Below, one piece after another: positions 1-8,630 of a stretch of 64,000 nt of DNA. Made by a program: the position numbers and the translations under genes. The notes beneath the pieces were generated by a model. The model saw nothing but the letters and a program-made list of their open reading frames with translations. It made no database searches and was not told the origin of the DNA. Source of the stretch: Halostagnicola kamekurae (GTDB lineage Archaea; Halobacteriota; Halobacteria; Halobacteriales; Natrialbaceae); contig NZ_FOZS01000004.1 in the NCBI RefSeq assembly GCF_900116205.1, positions 402,895 to 466,894 of the forward strand. The letters run 5' to 3'. The first letter of the stretch is position 1; each line of letters starts with the position of its first letter.

Positions 1-1847
1 GGTCGGACGCGAGTCAGCCGGAGACCGAATCCGACGACGAAACCGAGCGCTCGCTCACGCTGGCTGGCTTTCACGACGCCTGCCAACGAGCGGGGCGGCC
101 GGTGCTCACTGCGGGCGGGGTCGCTCGAGCGCTCGAGTACCCCCGCGAAACCGTCGACGAGCAACTCGAGGCCCTCGAAGCCGCGGGCGAGGTCGAATCG
201 CTCTCGGTCTCGACGGACCCCGTCGTCTGGTACCCCAGCGAACTCGAGGATCTGACCGACAGGGAGCGGGTTGTGGTCTTTCCGAAGCGACGCGAGATCG
301 TCGTCGACCGACCCGAACAGTTCACCCGCGCACAGCTCTCGCAGTTCGCCCACCTCGCCGATACGAACGGCGAGAACGGGTACCGATACGAGGTTCGACC
401 GGAGGACGTCTGGCAGGCTCCGCACGATTCGTTCGACGCGCTCGCGCGGACGATGCGACAGGCGCTCGGCCAGCGCTCGGACGAGCTCGAGGACTGGGTC
501 GAGAGCCAGTGGGACCGCGCCAGACAGTTCCGGCTCGTGACCCACGATGACGGCTACACCGTGCTCGAGGCACAGAGCGCGGAGATAATGGGCAACGTCG
601 CTCGACAGAAGCTAGACGAAGAACACGTCCACGCGCCGATCTCCGAGACGGAGGATTGGGTCCGGGAGGGCGCCGAGGCCGCGATCAAACGAGTGCTCTA
701 CGAGGCGGGGTATCCGGTGGACGATCAGCGGGAACTGGCGACCGGCGAGGAGCTGTCTATCGAGCTACAGGTGCGCCTTCGAGACTACCAGCAGACGTGG
801 GTCGACCGATTCTCCGAAGCCGGGGAGGGCGTCTTCGTCGGCCCGCCGGGAAGCGGGAAAACCGTCGCGGCGATGGGTGCGATGGCCCACGTCGGCGGCG
901 AGACGCTGATACTGGTCCCCAGTCGCGACCTCGCGAGACAGTGGAACGAGGAACTGCTCGCACAGACCTCCCTCGAGGCCGACCAGATCGGCCAGTACCA
1001 CGGCGGCCAGAAGAACGTCCGCCCGGTGACGATCGCCACCTACCAGATCGCGGGGATGGACAGACACCGGTCGCTGTTCGACGACCGCGAGTGGGGGCTC
1101 GTCGTCTTCGACGAGTGCCAGCACGTTCCGAGCGACGTCTACCGGCGGAGCACGCACCTCCAGTCGCGCCACCGGCTCGGCCTCTCTGCGAGCCCGATTC
1201 GAGAGGACGACCGCCAGACCGAGATCTTCACGCTCGTCGGACCGCCCATCGGCACCGACTGGGAGGCGCTGTTCGAGGACGGCTTCGTCGCCGAACCGGA
1301 ACTCGAGATCCGGTACGTCCCCTGGGGCGACGACGAGCAGGCGAACGCCTACGGCTCGGCCGACGGCCGGGAGAAGTACCGCATCGCGGCGCGAAATCGA
1401 GGGAAGGTCGACGACGTTCGATACCTCCTCTCGGCCCACCCCGACTCGAAGGCGCTGGTGTTCGTCGACTACTTAGAACAGGGTCGCGCCATCGCCGAGG
1501 CGGTCGACGCACCGTTCCTGAGCGGGGAGACGCCCCACCACGAACGCCGGCGGCTGCTCGAGGAGTTCCGGCGAAACGAACGCGAGTTGCTCGTCGTCTC
1601 TCGAGTGGGCGACGAGGGGATCGACCTACCGACGGCCGACCTGGCGATCATCGCCTCCGGACTCGGCGGCTCCCGTCGGCAGGGTACCCAGCGGGCGGGC
1701 AGGACGATGCGGCCGGCTGGCGGAGCGCTCGTCTACGTCCTCGCCACGCGAGGCACTCGAGAGGAGGATTTCGCCCGTAAACAGCTCCAGCACCTCGGAC
1801 GAAAGGGGATGACGGTCCGCGAGCAAAACGTCGATATCGAGGACTGA
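1..1847 (+). CDS. XPB/Rad25-like superfamily II DNA helicase (5' end cut by window edge)
   Basis: ATP-dependent DNA helicase or translocase of the XPB/Rad25 type, probably acting in DNA repair. The frame is open to the left edge of the window, so the true start may lie outside it; an in-frame GTG is at 102. Counting from that GTG, the N-terminal part contains a winged-helix-like stretch, Walker A (GPPGSGKT) is near residue 245, the DECQH box near 336, the SASP motif III near 361 and the QRAGR motif VI near 530. Both RecA-like lobes are therefore complete. The gene ends at TGA 1845-1847 and converges on the next gene. Family assignment is secure; substrate and repair role are inferred from the family. 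Confidence 0.88.
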   Translation, partial: SDASQPETESDDETERSLTLAGFHDACQRAGRPVLTAGGVARALEYPRETVDEQLEALEAAGEVESLSVSTDPVVWYPSELEDLTDRERVVVFPKRREIVVDRPEQFTRAQLSQFAHLADTNGENGYRYEVRPEDVWQAPHDSFDALARTMRQALGQRSDELEDWVESQWDRARQFRLVTHDDGYTVLEAQSAEIMGNVARQKLDEEHVHAPISETEDWVREGAEAAIKRVLYEAGYPVDDQRELATGEELSIELQVRLRDYQQTWVDRFSEAGEGVFVGPPGSGKTVAAMGAMAHVGGETLILVPSRDLARQWNEELLAQTSLEADQIGQYHGGQKNVRPVTIATYQIAGMDRHRSLFDDREWGLVVFDECQHVPSDVYRRSTHLQSRHRLGLSASPIREDDRQTEIFTLVGPPIGTDWEALFEDGFVAEPELEIRYVPWGDDEQANAYGSADGREKYRIAARNRGKVDDVRYLLSAHPDSKALVFVDYLEQGRAIAEAVDAPFLSGETPHHERRRLLEEFRRNERELLVVSRVGDEGIDLPTADLAIIASGLGGSRRQGTQRAGRTMRPAGGALVYVLATRGTREEDFARKQLQHLGRKGMTVREQNVDIED

Positions 1848-1902
1848 CCGACGCGAGCGGGGACGTCGATCTCCCGTAGACTACCGTCGAACTCACACCG
1901 CC

Positions 1903-2250
1903 CTATCGATCACTACCCTCCGTCTCACGAACGGCGATCGGCGGTTCCGGATCGGATCGGTGTAACTCGAGACGATCGACGGTCAGCACGCCGACGCCGG
2001 TCTCGAGTCTGCGCCTCACCAGCGCGGTGTCCTCACCTCGATCACCGACGGCGATCTCGAGATCGGTCCGAAGTTCGACTTCGATGTCGTTCAGTCCGGG
2101 TTCGATACCCCGTACCTGCGGTTCGTCGACAGCCTCGACGACCTCGACTCGCTCCAAGACGCCTCGCGCTCCATCGACGAGACTACCGGATGCGTTGATT
2201 GGCACTCGAACGACCAGTTCCACTGCGACCGAGTGGACGGTGCGGTCCAT
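1903..2250 (-). CDS. Small conserved haloarchaeal protein of unknown function
   Basis: A 115-residue acidic protein without membrane segments or signal peptide. It shows alternating strand-like stretches (VAVELVVRVPI, DIEVELRTDLEIAV), suggesting a compact beta-rich domain. Codon use is that of a real haloarchaeal gene, with strong G/C at third positions and an acidic product, unlike the overlapping frames. It converges with the upstream helicase gene with 55 bases between the stops. No catalytic motif is recognised and no function is offered. The start at 2250 is the only reasonable ATG. Confidence 0.65.
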   Translation of the reverse strand: MDRTVHSVAVELVVRVPINASGSLVDGARGVLERVEVVEAVDEPQVRGIEPGLNDIEVELRTDLEIAVGDRGEDTALVRRRLETGVGVLTVDRLELHRSDPEPPIAVRETEGSDR

Positions 2251-2952
2251 ACTCCCCCGCCGAGAATCGAACTCGGCGCTCGAGCGACTGCCCGCGTGTT
2301 GACCGGCGCTGAAGCGGACTCGCCCGCCCAGCGTACACTACGGGGGAAGACCGCGTAGTTCTGACTGGCCGGACGGACGAGCCACGAGAACGAGGAATCG
2401 GCGGCGCGTCGAGCGCGACGAGCGAAAATCCTCGAGGAGACGACATCCATCCGGCCGGCGTCGAACTTACGCGGCGCGGATGGATGCGATGTCGATCGAA
2501 TTCGACAGCGACTGCATCTCGATCCACCCACGACCAATCGGCCCGAGGCCGATCGCCGGCCCCGGTCCATAGCCCCCACTCGCTATCTGGCGAGTGAGGT
2601 CGAGCGGGGCCGCGGTGGTCGTGAGCGAGATCATGGGTGTGTCGATCACGTTCTCTACGCGGTGGCGACAGTACCACGTCGAAACGCGATCAGGTACTCG
2701 TATCATGTTCGCCACCCCACATAACCGTTTCTGCAGTGTGTTACTGTCTAACACTACTCGGGAGCGGGCGGGACTCGGTCGTAGCAAAAACGATATCGGA
2801 GACCGGCACCGGCATTCCAGCGGAAAACGCATACGTGCCATCGGAACGCGCGGCGAGGTATCGTTCGAAGCGGTCGATGCCGGTGCAAAATTCAAACTCC
2901 GACCACAGCAAGGAACCTACGACGGCAGCAGGGAACCCCACTATCGAGCGGG
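2251..2952. other. Intergenic region with two hairpins, no convincing gene
   Basis: About 700 bases between the aldolase gene and the small conserved gene. Overlapping frames here encode Arg/Ser-rich translations typical of antisense shadows, so none is called. It holds a hairpin at 2577-2596 (CACTCGC, loop TATCTG, GCGAGTG) and a dyad at 2738-2754 (GTGTTA-CTGTC-TAACAC). Either could end transcription or bind a regulator. Base composition is less biased than in the genes on either side. Confidence 0.5.
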
Positions 2953-3879
2953 CTACCGTTCGAGACGACCGGACTCTTCGAGATCGGTAATCGTCTCCTC
3001 GAGCGCGTTCATCTCCGACTGGTCGAAACCACAAAGCGGACGCCGGATCGGTCCCGGATCGAATCCTCGTAGGTCGAGAGCCGCTTTCACCCCCGCGAGC
3101 GTCGGGCCTTGCTCGATAGCCGCTCTAAGTTCGTACAAAACGCGTTGGCGCGTCAGTGCGGACTCGCGATCTCCATCGACGGAGGCGTCGTAAAGGTCGA
3201 CCACGAGACTCGGGAAGACGTTCGCGATCGCGCTGACCACGCCGGAACAACCGAGTTGGAGACTCGAGAAGACCAGCGCGTCCGACCCGCCGACGAAGGT
3301 TCGGGACGGATTTCGGTCGATCGCCTGCCCGAGCCAGACGAGGTCGCCACTCGAGTCCTTGCACCCGACGACCGAATCGATCTCCAGCAGTTCCGAGAGC
3401 GTCTCGAGCGAGAGTTCGATGCCGGTTCGACGCGGGATATGATAGAGATAGATCGGGCTCTCGGTGGCCGCTGCGACGGCTCGATAATGCTCTCGAAGGC
3501 CGTCGCTCTCAAGGTCATAATAATAGGGGGTGACGACGATAAGGCCATCGGCACCAAGGCGTTCCGCACGAGTCGCGTTTCTGACCGTCTCGCGCGTGCT
3601 CGGCGCCCCCACGCCGGCGAAGACGGGCACGTCATCACCGACTTCGTCAGCGACCGCCTCGACGACTCGGGCGCGCTCGTCGGACGAAAGGAGGGCGAAC
3701 TCGCCGTTCGTTCCCAGAGGAAAAACGCCCTGAGAGCCTGCATCGACGACGAATCTGGCGAGTGCGGCCGTCGTCTCGAGGTCGAGATCCTCGTTTTCGT
3801 GAAAGGCCGTCACCGTGGGCGGAATGACGCCGTGGGCCCCGAGTGGATCTGCCTCTCCCGGCGTATTGCGATCGTTCAT
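2953..3879 (-). CDS. Dihydrodipicolinate synthase / KDG-aldolase family (DapA superfamily) lyase
   Basis: A 308-residue class I aldolase of the DHDPS/N-acetylneuraminate lyase family, TIM-barrel fold, cytoplasmic. The Schiff-base lysine is K174 in VGCKDSSGD and the catalytic tyrosine is Y146 in YLYHIP. The carboxylate-binding loop GTNGE is at 56-60, in place of the usual GTTGE. Length is normal for the family. It stands alone rather than in a lysine operon, which favours a catabolic 2-keto-3-deoxy-sugar-acid aldolase over lysine synthesis; that is inference. It could serve the sugar-acid dehydratase encoded far downstream. Confidence 0.85.
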   Translation of the reverse strand: MNDRNTPGEADPLGAHGVIPPTVTAFHENEDLDLETTAALARFVVDAGSQGVFPLGTNGEFALLSSDERARVVEAVADEVGDDVPVFAGVGAPSTRETVRNATRAERLGADGLIVVTPYYYDLESDGLREHYRAVAAATESPIYLYHIPRRTGIELSLETLSELLEIDSVVGCKDSSGDLVWLGQAIDRNPSRTFVGGSDALVFSSLQLGCSGVVSAIANVFPSLVVDLYDASVDGDRESALTRQRVLYELRAAIEQGPTLAGVKAALDLRGFDPGPIRRPLCGFDQSEMNALEETITDLEESGRLER

Positions 3880-4089
3880 CGGGATGCCCCCGGCGCAAAG
3901 CCATACGTTCGACCGGATGGGTAACGACGTCCTACAACGGGCGATTCGAATCCGGAGGGGCGATCGTGATCCATATCCCTTCTCCGAGATAGCTGTCCCT
4001 AAAGTTGCGGCCTGCTAGGGGCGATCGCACCGACGGTTCACACGAAAGGCGGTCTTTGACGGTCGTGTCGGTCGTCGTTCGTCGTGGCG

Positions 4090-4515
4090 ATGCCAGTACG
4101 CAAACTCGGACCAGAAGATGTCGCAACGACGGATCGGGAGACCGAACTCGAGGAGATAACGGAGACGTTGGCCGCCGAAGGAATCGGTGCAGTCGTCGTT
4201 ACCGAAGACGATGCACCAGTCGGTATCATCACGGATCGGGACGCCGCGCTCGCGATTCACGAACACGACGACATCGCCTCGGTGTCGGTCGAGGAAGTCA
4301 TGACCGAGGAGCCGGCGACGATACACGAGGACGAGGAGTCGATCGAGGTCTCGCGCGCGATCGAAGAGCACAACGTTCGACGGTTCCCCGTCGTCGACGA
4401 CGACGGCACCCTCACGGGAATCGTCACGCTCGACGACCTCGTCGCGACGATCGGCGAACAACTCGAGAACGTCTCGGAGACGATCGAAGTCCAATCGCCG
4501 GAGTACAGCCCGTAG
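4090..4515 (+). CDS. Tandem CBS-domain protein
   Basis: A stand-alone pair of CBS domains in 141 residues, roughly at residues 5-60 and 68-130. CBS pairs bind adenosine nucleotides or related ligands and act as energy or ionic-strength sensors. Typical motifs are GIITDRD in the first domain, VEEVMTEEP at the linker and RRFPVVDDDGTLTGIVTLDDL in the second. The frame also offers GTG 4084 two codons earlier; ATG 4090 was chosen because related proteins begin near MPV. No effector domain is fused and neighbours do not indicate a partner. Confidence 0.85.
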   Translation: MPVRKLGPEDVATTDRETELEEITETLAAEGIGAVVVTEDDAPVGIITDRDAALAIHEHDDIASVSVEEVMTEEPATIHEDEESIEVSRAIEEHNVRRFPVVDDDGTLTGIVTLDDLVATIGEQLENVSETIEVQSPEYSP

Positions 4516-4570
4516 ATCGGAAAAACCGAAGGGAGTCGATCGGGTCCGTACGAAGAGAATCGGCCGGTTT

Positions 4571-5134
4571 CTACGATGATTCCGCTTCGAACTCCTCGAC
4601 AATCGCGTCGCAGAAGGCAGGCAGATCGTCGGGATCACGACTCGTAATCAGCCCGTCGTCGATCACGACTTCCTCGTCGACCCATTCGCCGCCGGCGTTT
4701 TCGATGTCGGTTCGGAGGCTCGGATACGAGGTTACCGTTCTCCCGTCGACGACGTCTGCCTCGACCAGCGTCCAGGGACCGTGACAGATGACGCCGATCG
4801 GTTTACCGGCGGCTTCGTGTTCGCGAAGCAGTTCTACCACATCGGCGTTCGATCGGAGGATATCCGCGCCGACCGCGCCGCCGGGGACGATCAGCGCGTC
4901 GTACTCCGAAGCCGAGGCTTCCGAAACGGTTTCGTCTACCGCGTACGAGTCGCTGGCCTCGAGGTCGTTGTTGACCGTCCGTGCCTCGCCGGTATCCGTT
5001 CCGAGAACCGACACGGTGGCCCCGGCGTCGGAGACCGCTCGCTTCGGTTCCGTGAACTCGATTTCCTCGGTGCCTCGTTCGGCGATCAGAATACCGACGG
5101 ATGTTCCCTCGAGAGACTGTTGGGTGTCGCTCAT
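4571..5134 (-). CDS. DJ-1/PfpI family protein (intracellular protease/amidase or glyoxalase-like)
   Basis: A 187-residue class I glutamine amidotransferase-like protein. The nucleophile elbow GVICHGPW carries Cys117 followed by His118, and the VPGGAVGAD loop near 83-91 forms the acidic pocket. Members are described as proteases, chaperones or deglycase/glyoxalase III enzymes that counter carbonyl stress. The start was placed at the ATG at 5134 (MSDTQQ) because the 17 residues added by an upstream ATG (5185) do not resemble the family. The gene ends facing the CBS gene. Confidence 0.87.
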   Translation of the reverse strand: MSDTQQSLEGTSVGILIAERGTEEIEFTEPKRAVSDAGATVSVLGTDTGEARTVNNDLEASDSYAVDETVSEASASEYDALIVPGGAVGADILRSNADVVELLREHEAAGKPIGVICHGPWTLVEADVVDGRTVTSYPSLRTDIENAGGEWVDEEVVIDDGLITSRDPDDLPAFCDAIVEEFEAESS

Positions 5135-5222
5135 CAGTAAGGGAGCCCATCGGCGATCGAATAAAACGCGCGCCTGTGTGTGCAACTTCGAACCGAATCC
5201 CCGCCGTTCACAGCGAATACAG

Positions 5223-5747
5223 TCAGTCGCCGGAAGACGACTCGAGCAACCCGTCGACGAGTCTCGTGAAGCGATCGACGAAGCGGTCGGGGACGGTCGG
5301 GGTGACCACCGTCAGTAACGGACCGATCCGGTCGGGATCAGTGAGCCGCAGGGTGACGTGTCGGTGCTGGTCGTACCGTTTTTCGATAACCTCGTGAGCC
5401 AGGAGTCGGTCGAGGTGGTGCTCGAGAGTACTCCGGGCAATTCCGAGTGCATCGGTTACCTCCCCGGGAGTAGCCGGCTCGTGTTCGATGAGATAGACGA
5501 CGATTTCGCGGACCGTCTCGCGACGGAACAGCGCTAACGTTTCGCGCTCCCAGTCGTCGTATTCCGGCGGGTAATAGTGGGTTCGACCGTAGAATTCGCT
5601 TCGGATCAGCTGTCCCTCGTCGATCAATCGGCGAACGTGGTACTGGACCTGCCCGGTCGCAAACTCCGACTCTCTGACGAGTTCGTTGAAGTGGATTCCG
5701 GCGTTCGCATGAACCTGTCTTCGTATCTGTTGGCGAGTGTTGGACAT
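5223..5747 (-). CDS. Winged-helix transcriptional regulator with two wHTH domains
   Basis: A 174-residue DNA-binding protein with two winged-helix units, about residues 5-55 (HFNELVRESEFATGQVQYHVRRL) and 80-140 (TPGEVTDALGIARSTLEHHLDRL), an arrangement common in haloarchaeal MarR/ArsR-like regulators. It is divergent from the small membrane-protein gene at 5969, so it may control that gene and itself from the shared 220-base region. There are no cysteine clusters that would mark it as a metal sensor, despite the ArsC-like gene nearby. Confidence 0.8.
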   Translation of the reverse strand: MSNTRQQIRRQVHANAGIHFNELVRESEFATGQVQYHVRRLIDEGQLIRSEFYGRTHYYPPEYDDWERETLALFRRETVREIVVYLIEHEPATPGEVTDALGIARSTLEHHLDRLLAHEVIEKRYDQHRHVTLRLTDPDRIGPLLTVVTPTVPDRFVDRFTRLVDGLLESSSGD

Positions 5748-5968
5748 TGTATTGATCGAGATCGGTGGGATGGCGCAGTTGTTACAGATCCCTATTCAGA
5801 CAGTATAACCCCTTTCGACCGTTCCTGATAACTAAGAACCGGTGATATCCGTAGGCGCTACTTCCCTCTCGGCGTGACGCACAGAACAGCCCTCGCTTGC
5901 GCTGTTTCTCCCAGTCACTGGCACCGAAGCATATAGATAGGGTTCCAACCAATCCGTGATAGAGCCGT

Positions 5969-6310
5969 ATGCTCGTGCTTAGTGCGTTCGACAACGCGTG
6001 GCTAAACCCACAGCTAGCGCCGGTTCTCATCGCGATAATTCTCCTCGCGGCCGCCGGAACGGTCGTGCTGTTCGGTGCCGGCCTGCTCGCGTACTCGAGA
6101 CGCGGAACGACCCGGTACCTACTGATCACGGTCGTCCTCGGACTGCTCGTCGGTCGGTCGGTCGTCGGGCTCGGCACCGTCTTCGGTCTGGTACCGATGA
6201 CCGTCCACCACCTCGCCGGACACACCATCGATTTCCTCATCGCGGTTACGGTACTCTACGTCGTCTATCAAAGCGGGACAAAAACGGAGAGATACTCCTT
6301 CGGAGACTAA
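5969..6310 (+). CDS. Small membrane protein, three predicted helices
   Basis: A 113-residue protein with three hydrophobic segments, about residues 16-40 (LAPVLIAIILLAAAGTVVLFG), 49-72 and 82-102. The family is haloarchaeal and usually lies beside a winged-helix regulator, as here. Function unknown; it may be a sensor or accessory membrane component. ATG 5969 is preceded by an AT-rich stretch (ATATAGATAG, about 35 bases upstream), a possible TATA element. Confidence 0.75.
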   Translation: MLVLSAFDNAWLNPQLAPVLIAIILLAAAGTVVLFGAGLLAYSRRGTTRYLLITVVLGLLVGRSVVGLGTVFGLVPMTVHHLAGHTIDFLIAVTVLYVVYQSGTKTERYSFGD

Positions 6311-6372
6311 CAGATTAGGTTGCGGATCGCTCGAGCGTACGGGAAGAGATACACCTGGTGGCGTTCCACGTT

Positions 6373-6852
6373 TTAGATGGACGTGCTAAGTTCGTCGAAG
6401 AGCGCGGTGACTCGACGCTCGATTTCGTCTCGAACGGTTCGTACCCGATCGAGATCACGTCCGTCGGGGTCATCGAGGTCCCAGTCACGAATATCGACCT
6501 GAGTTCCAACCGATCCGACATCGAGCGTCGAACAGCCCATCGTCGCGACGTAATCGCAGGAGCGTACCTCCTCGCTCGTAATCTCGCGCGGGGTTCTATC
6601 AGAAAGATCGAACCCCGCTTCGTCCATCACTTCGATCACCTCCTCGTGGACGCTGTCGGCGGGATGAGTTCCGCCGGTCAGTATCTCGACGCGGTCCTCA
6701 AGGCCACGTCGCGCCCGCTCGCGTTCTGCGAACGCGGTCGACATCTGGGAGCGACCAGCGTTCTGAACGCACACAAAGGCGATACGAGTCGGACCGCTCG
6801 ACTCAGTGGCGATGGGCACAGTGAATACGCGTTCGCAGTCATCACCTATCAA
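6373..6852 (-). CDS. arsC: Low-molecular-weight protein tyrosine phosphatase / arsenate reductase (ArsC-like)
   Basis: A 159-residue cytoplasmic enzyme of the LMW-PTP fold. The P-loop C-X5-R is visible as Cys28-VQNAG-Arg34 followed by SQ, and the general-acid region is DWDLDDP near residue 120. In haloarchaea this form is usually annotated as arsenate reductase, but the same fold dephosphorylates phosphotyrosine, and no arsenite exporter or methyltransferase lies nearby. About 20 residues precede the first strand, so the start could lie further in. It converges with the small membrane-protein gene. Confidence 0.8.
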   Translation of the reverse strand: MIGDDCERVFTVPIATESSGPTRIAFVCVQNAGRSQMSTAFAERERARRGLEDRVEILTGGTHPADSVHEEVIEVMDEAGFDLSDRTPREITSEEVRSCDYVATMGCSTLDVGSVGTQVDIRDWDLDDPDGRDLDRVRTVRDEIERRVTALFDELSTSI

Positions 6853-7339
6853 TTGTGGCTTACGACGTCGATACGATCCGCAGAACGAACGGGACTGACA
6901 GACTGCGAAACGGTTCTCACCATACAGCCTGTTCCCGTCGTTTCGGACTCCGAAGACGCCTCGTTATCGATGGAGGCAGTTGTTTGAACCGTTCGAAGCC
7001 GACGTTTTGGTCGGGTATAGACCATCGCTCGCCCGGACGGCCTCGAGATCAGTTCTTCCCGGACCGACACAACCAGACAAAGATATAGCGTTATAGGATT
7101 TATTAATTAGGGAGCAGCGTTGGACGGCTCCTACCCACGATATCCTCGCCAGTAGGCTCACCGGGAGAGGAAGAACCATTTTAAAAGACCCTACGATATT
7201 AGAAACTGATGTAAGAAGCGTTGATCAGCGGGGACGGCGTAATCCAAAAGAAGGACGACGGAAAACTGCGGCTACCCGACGTGCTGACGACCGAATCGGG
7301 AGGAAACGGCCCTGTTAAAACCCGCAGAGATTCACAGCT
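6853..7339. other. Gene-poor, A+T-richer region with a possible gene remnant
   Basis: Roughly 490 bases between arsC and the short membrane gene. Most frames are interrupted. An AT-rich tract (7084-7110) could carry promoters. From about 7219 to 7342 on the plus strand one frame stays open and reads as plausible haloarchaeal protein (ALISGDGVIQKKDDGK onward) ending in TAG, but has no start. It is listed separately as a possible remnant. Confidence 0.5.
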
Positions 7340-7342
7340 TTA
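7219..7342 (+). pseudogene. Possible C-terminal gene remnant
   Basis: Downstream of a TAA at about 7216 the plus-strand frame is open for some 40 codons and ends with TAG at 7340-7342, overlapping the stop of the opposite-strand small gene. The translation (ALISGDGVIQKKDDGK, then LRLPDVLTTESGG) has a normal amino-acid mix rather than the Arg/Ser-rich pattern of shadows. There is no start codon with a promoter and no recognised domain. It could be the tail of a gene disrupted by insertion or rearrangement, or chance. Confidence 0.25.
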
Positions 7343-7504
7343 GTCTTGCTGTGCTTCTAATTCTTCGACCTGTTGTTTCAACTCTTCTATCTCATCGTCT
7401 GTATCTTCTCCCGTATCACGGTTAATGAACGCAATTACACCGAAGAATATGGGTACCGTAACGACCATGATCAGTAAGAGAGTGAACCACACATCAGGGC
7501 CCAT
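7340..7504 (-). CDS. 54-residue membrane-anchored coiled-coil protein
   Basis: Short gene read directly on the minus strand: ATG at 7502-7504, TAA at 7340-7342. The product begins MGPDVWFTLLLIMVVTVPIF, so one transmembrane helix covers about residues 5-27. A short basic-acidic linker (NRDTGEDTDDE) follows, then a heptad-like tail (IEELKQQVEELEAQQD) suited to a coiled coil. The layout resembles small single-span haloarchaeal proteins that anchor or oligomerise a partner. Codon use is less GC-biased than the genes around it, matching the A+T-richer region. Partner and function are unknown. Confidence 0.7.
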   Translation of the reverse strand: MGPDVWFTLLLIMVVTVPIFFGVIAFINRDTGEDTDDEIEELKQQVEELEAQQD

Positions 7505-7769
7505 ATATAGGTATTATTCAGACGATCAGTTGATTCTTTCCTATCACTATCAATATCAGTCAATCGGTGAATATGGCAAACCAATAGGGTTCAACAGGCA
7601 GAGGAAACCTGTTTGCGCGACCCGAGGCTACTCGAGAAAACGTGTAACTGAGTAATAGCTACCCCACGTAGAGTAGCTACTCGAGCTATCGAACCACAGG
7701 TACCTATTGTATCTATCACGACTACCTTCGGGTATGTCTACTCTACAGGCCCAGATCCCCTGAATAATT

Positions 7770-7791
7770 CTCTACCACTCCCATGGTAGAG
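7770..7791. repeat. 8-bp stem inverted repeat
   Basis: CTCTACCA at 7770-7777 and TGGTAGAG at 7784-7791 pair perfectly around a six-base loop. It lies in the repeat-rich region ahead of parA. It could be a hairpin terminator or a protein-binding dyad. Confidence 0.45.
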
Positions 7792-8612
7792 ACACAACAC
7801 AGCATCGAGCCAACTACGGACTCGAACAGTGATAGGCAAGACACCAATACCAAGGTACCGACAACTGAGGCGATCGGCCGGAATCTGGGCCAGCGATCCG
7901 GCATTTAGTGAATCGATAGATATCTCGACGACAACTCACCTGATTTGTTCGGCCATAACCCCACCAAAATCGAATACGAATCGAGCGATCGGACGACCGC
8001 ATCCCCACACTTGATGAACGGACCAATAGTTGAGGAAAGCAGCCTCTCTTGCCACACACTCTGCGGGTAGTCACTCGCTCGTCTTCGAGCTGGCTCGTAC
8101 ACAGCGGACCGGATCAGAGCCGCACTAACAACAATAGTTGGGATAGGAAGAATAGTCAGACCAGGTACAATAGATACAGAAGCCACAATGCAATAGGTAG
8201 CTGAAACGGGAGCCCAAAATCCGGTAGTCGAGGAGATAACCCCCAAACAGTCAGGAGACATACCTTGAAAAGACGAGGGAAGCACAGTAGAAAAAACAGA
8301 TTCCGTAGGAAAGAGAGATACACCAGCCAAAATAGAGGCGATAGAGAAGATACACCAGATAGATAGAATAGCTTATGGAGAAGGGGCAGACAGGACAGGT
8401 GAGATAGGAAGAATAGGTGAGTTATCCACAATAGGTATGATAGGGGCTATAGGAGAGCTATCTAAAGTCCCTATTGTATCTATTAGACCTACCCCAGCTA
8501 CTTGACCCATTTTACCTATTCCACCTATTGTTCCTCGAGTAGCTATCTTCGGTATTTTTAAGCCTTTCAACTTCCATGATACTCCTATTCACAACGAAGG
8601 CTCGTGAGAGAA

Positions 8613-8630
8613 ACAATAGGTACCTATTGT
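8613..8630. promoter_or_regulatory. Perfect 18-bp palindrome, likely parA operator or partition site
   Basis: ACAATAGGTACCTATTGT reads the same on both strands. Its centre lies about 36 bases before the chosen parA start, over the expected BRE/TATA position, so a bound protein would block transcription. A partial copy (AGGTACCTATTGT) lies at 7698-7710. Autoregulation by ParA or its partner is inference from other partition systems. Confidence 0.6.

Noticed and set aside
2594..3193. Plus-strand open frame across the gap into the DapA-type gene
   Set aside because: Arg/Ser-rich, antisense to a clear aldolase over its second half, no start signal.
3945..3962. GATTCGAATCCGGAGG, similar to a tRNA T-arm
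   Set aside because: No acceptor, D or anticodon arms could be paired around it.
7905..8330. Minus-strand open frame of 141 codons in the parA upstream region
   Set aside because: Composition follows the local repeats (Ser, Pro, Ile, Val), no domain, no promoter, and it overlaps the hairpin/repeat tract. Treated as chance.
8156..8570. Minus-strand frames rich in Leu/Phe or Pro/Ile (8156-8431 and 8373-8570)
   Set aside because: They mirror the purine-rich top strand; the hydrophobic or Pro-rich look is a by-product of repeat composition, not a membrane protein.
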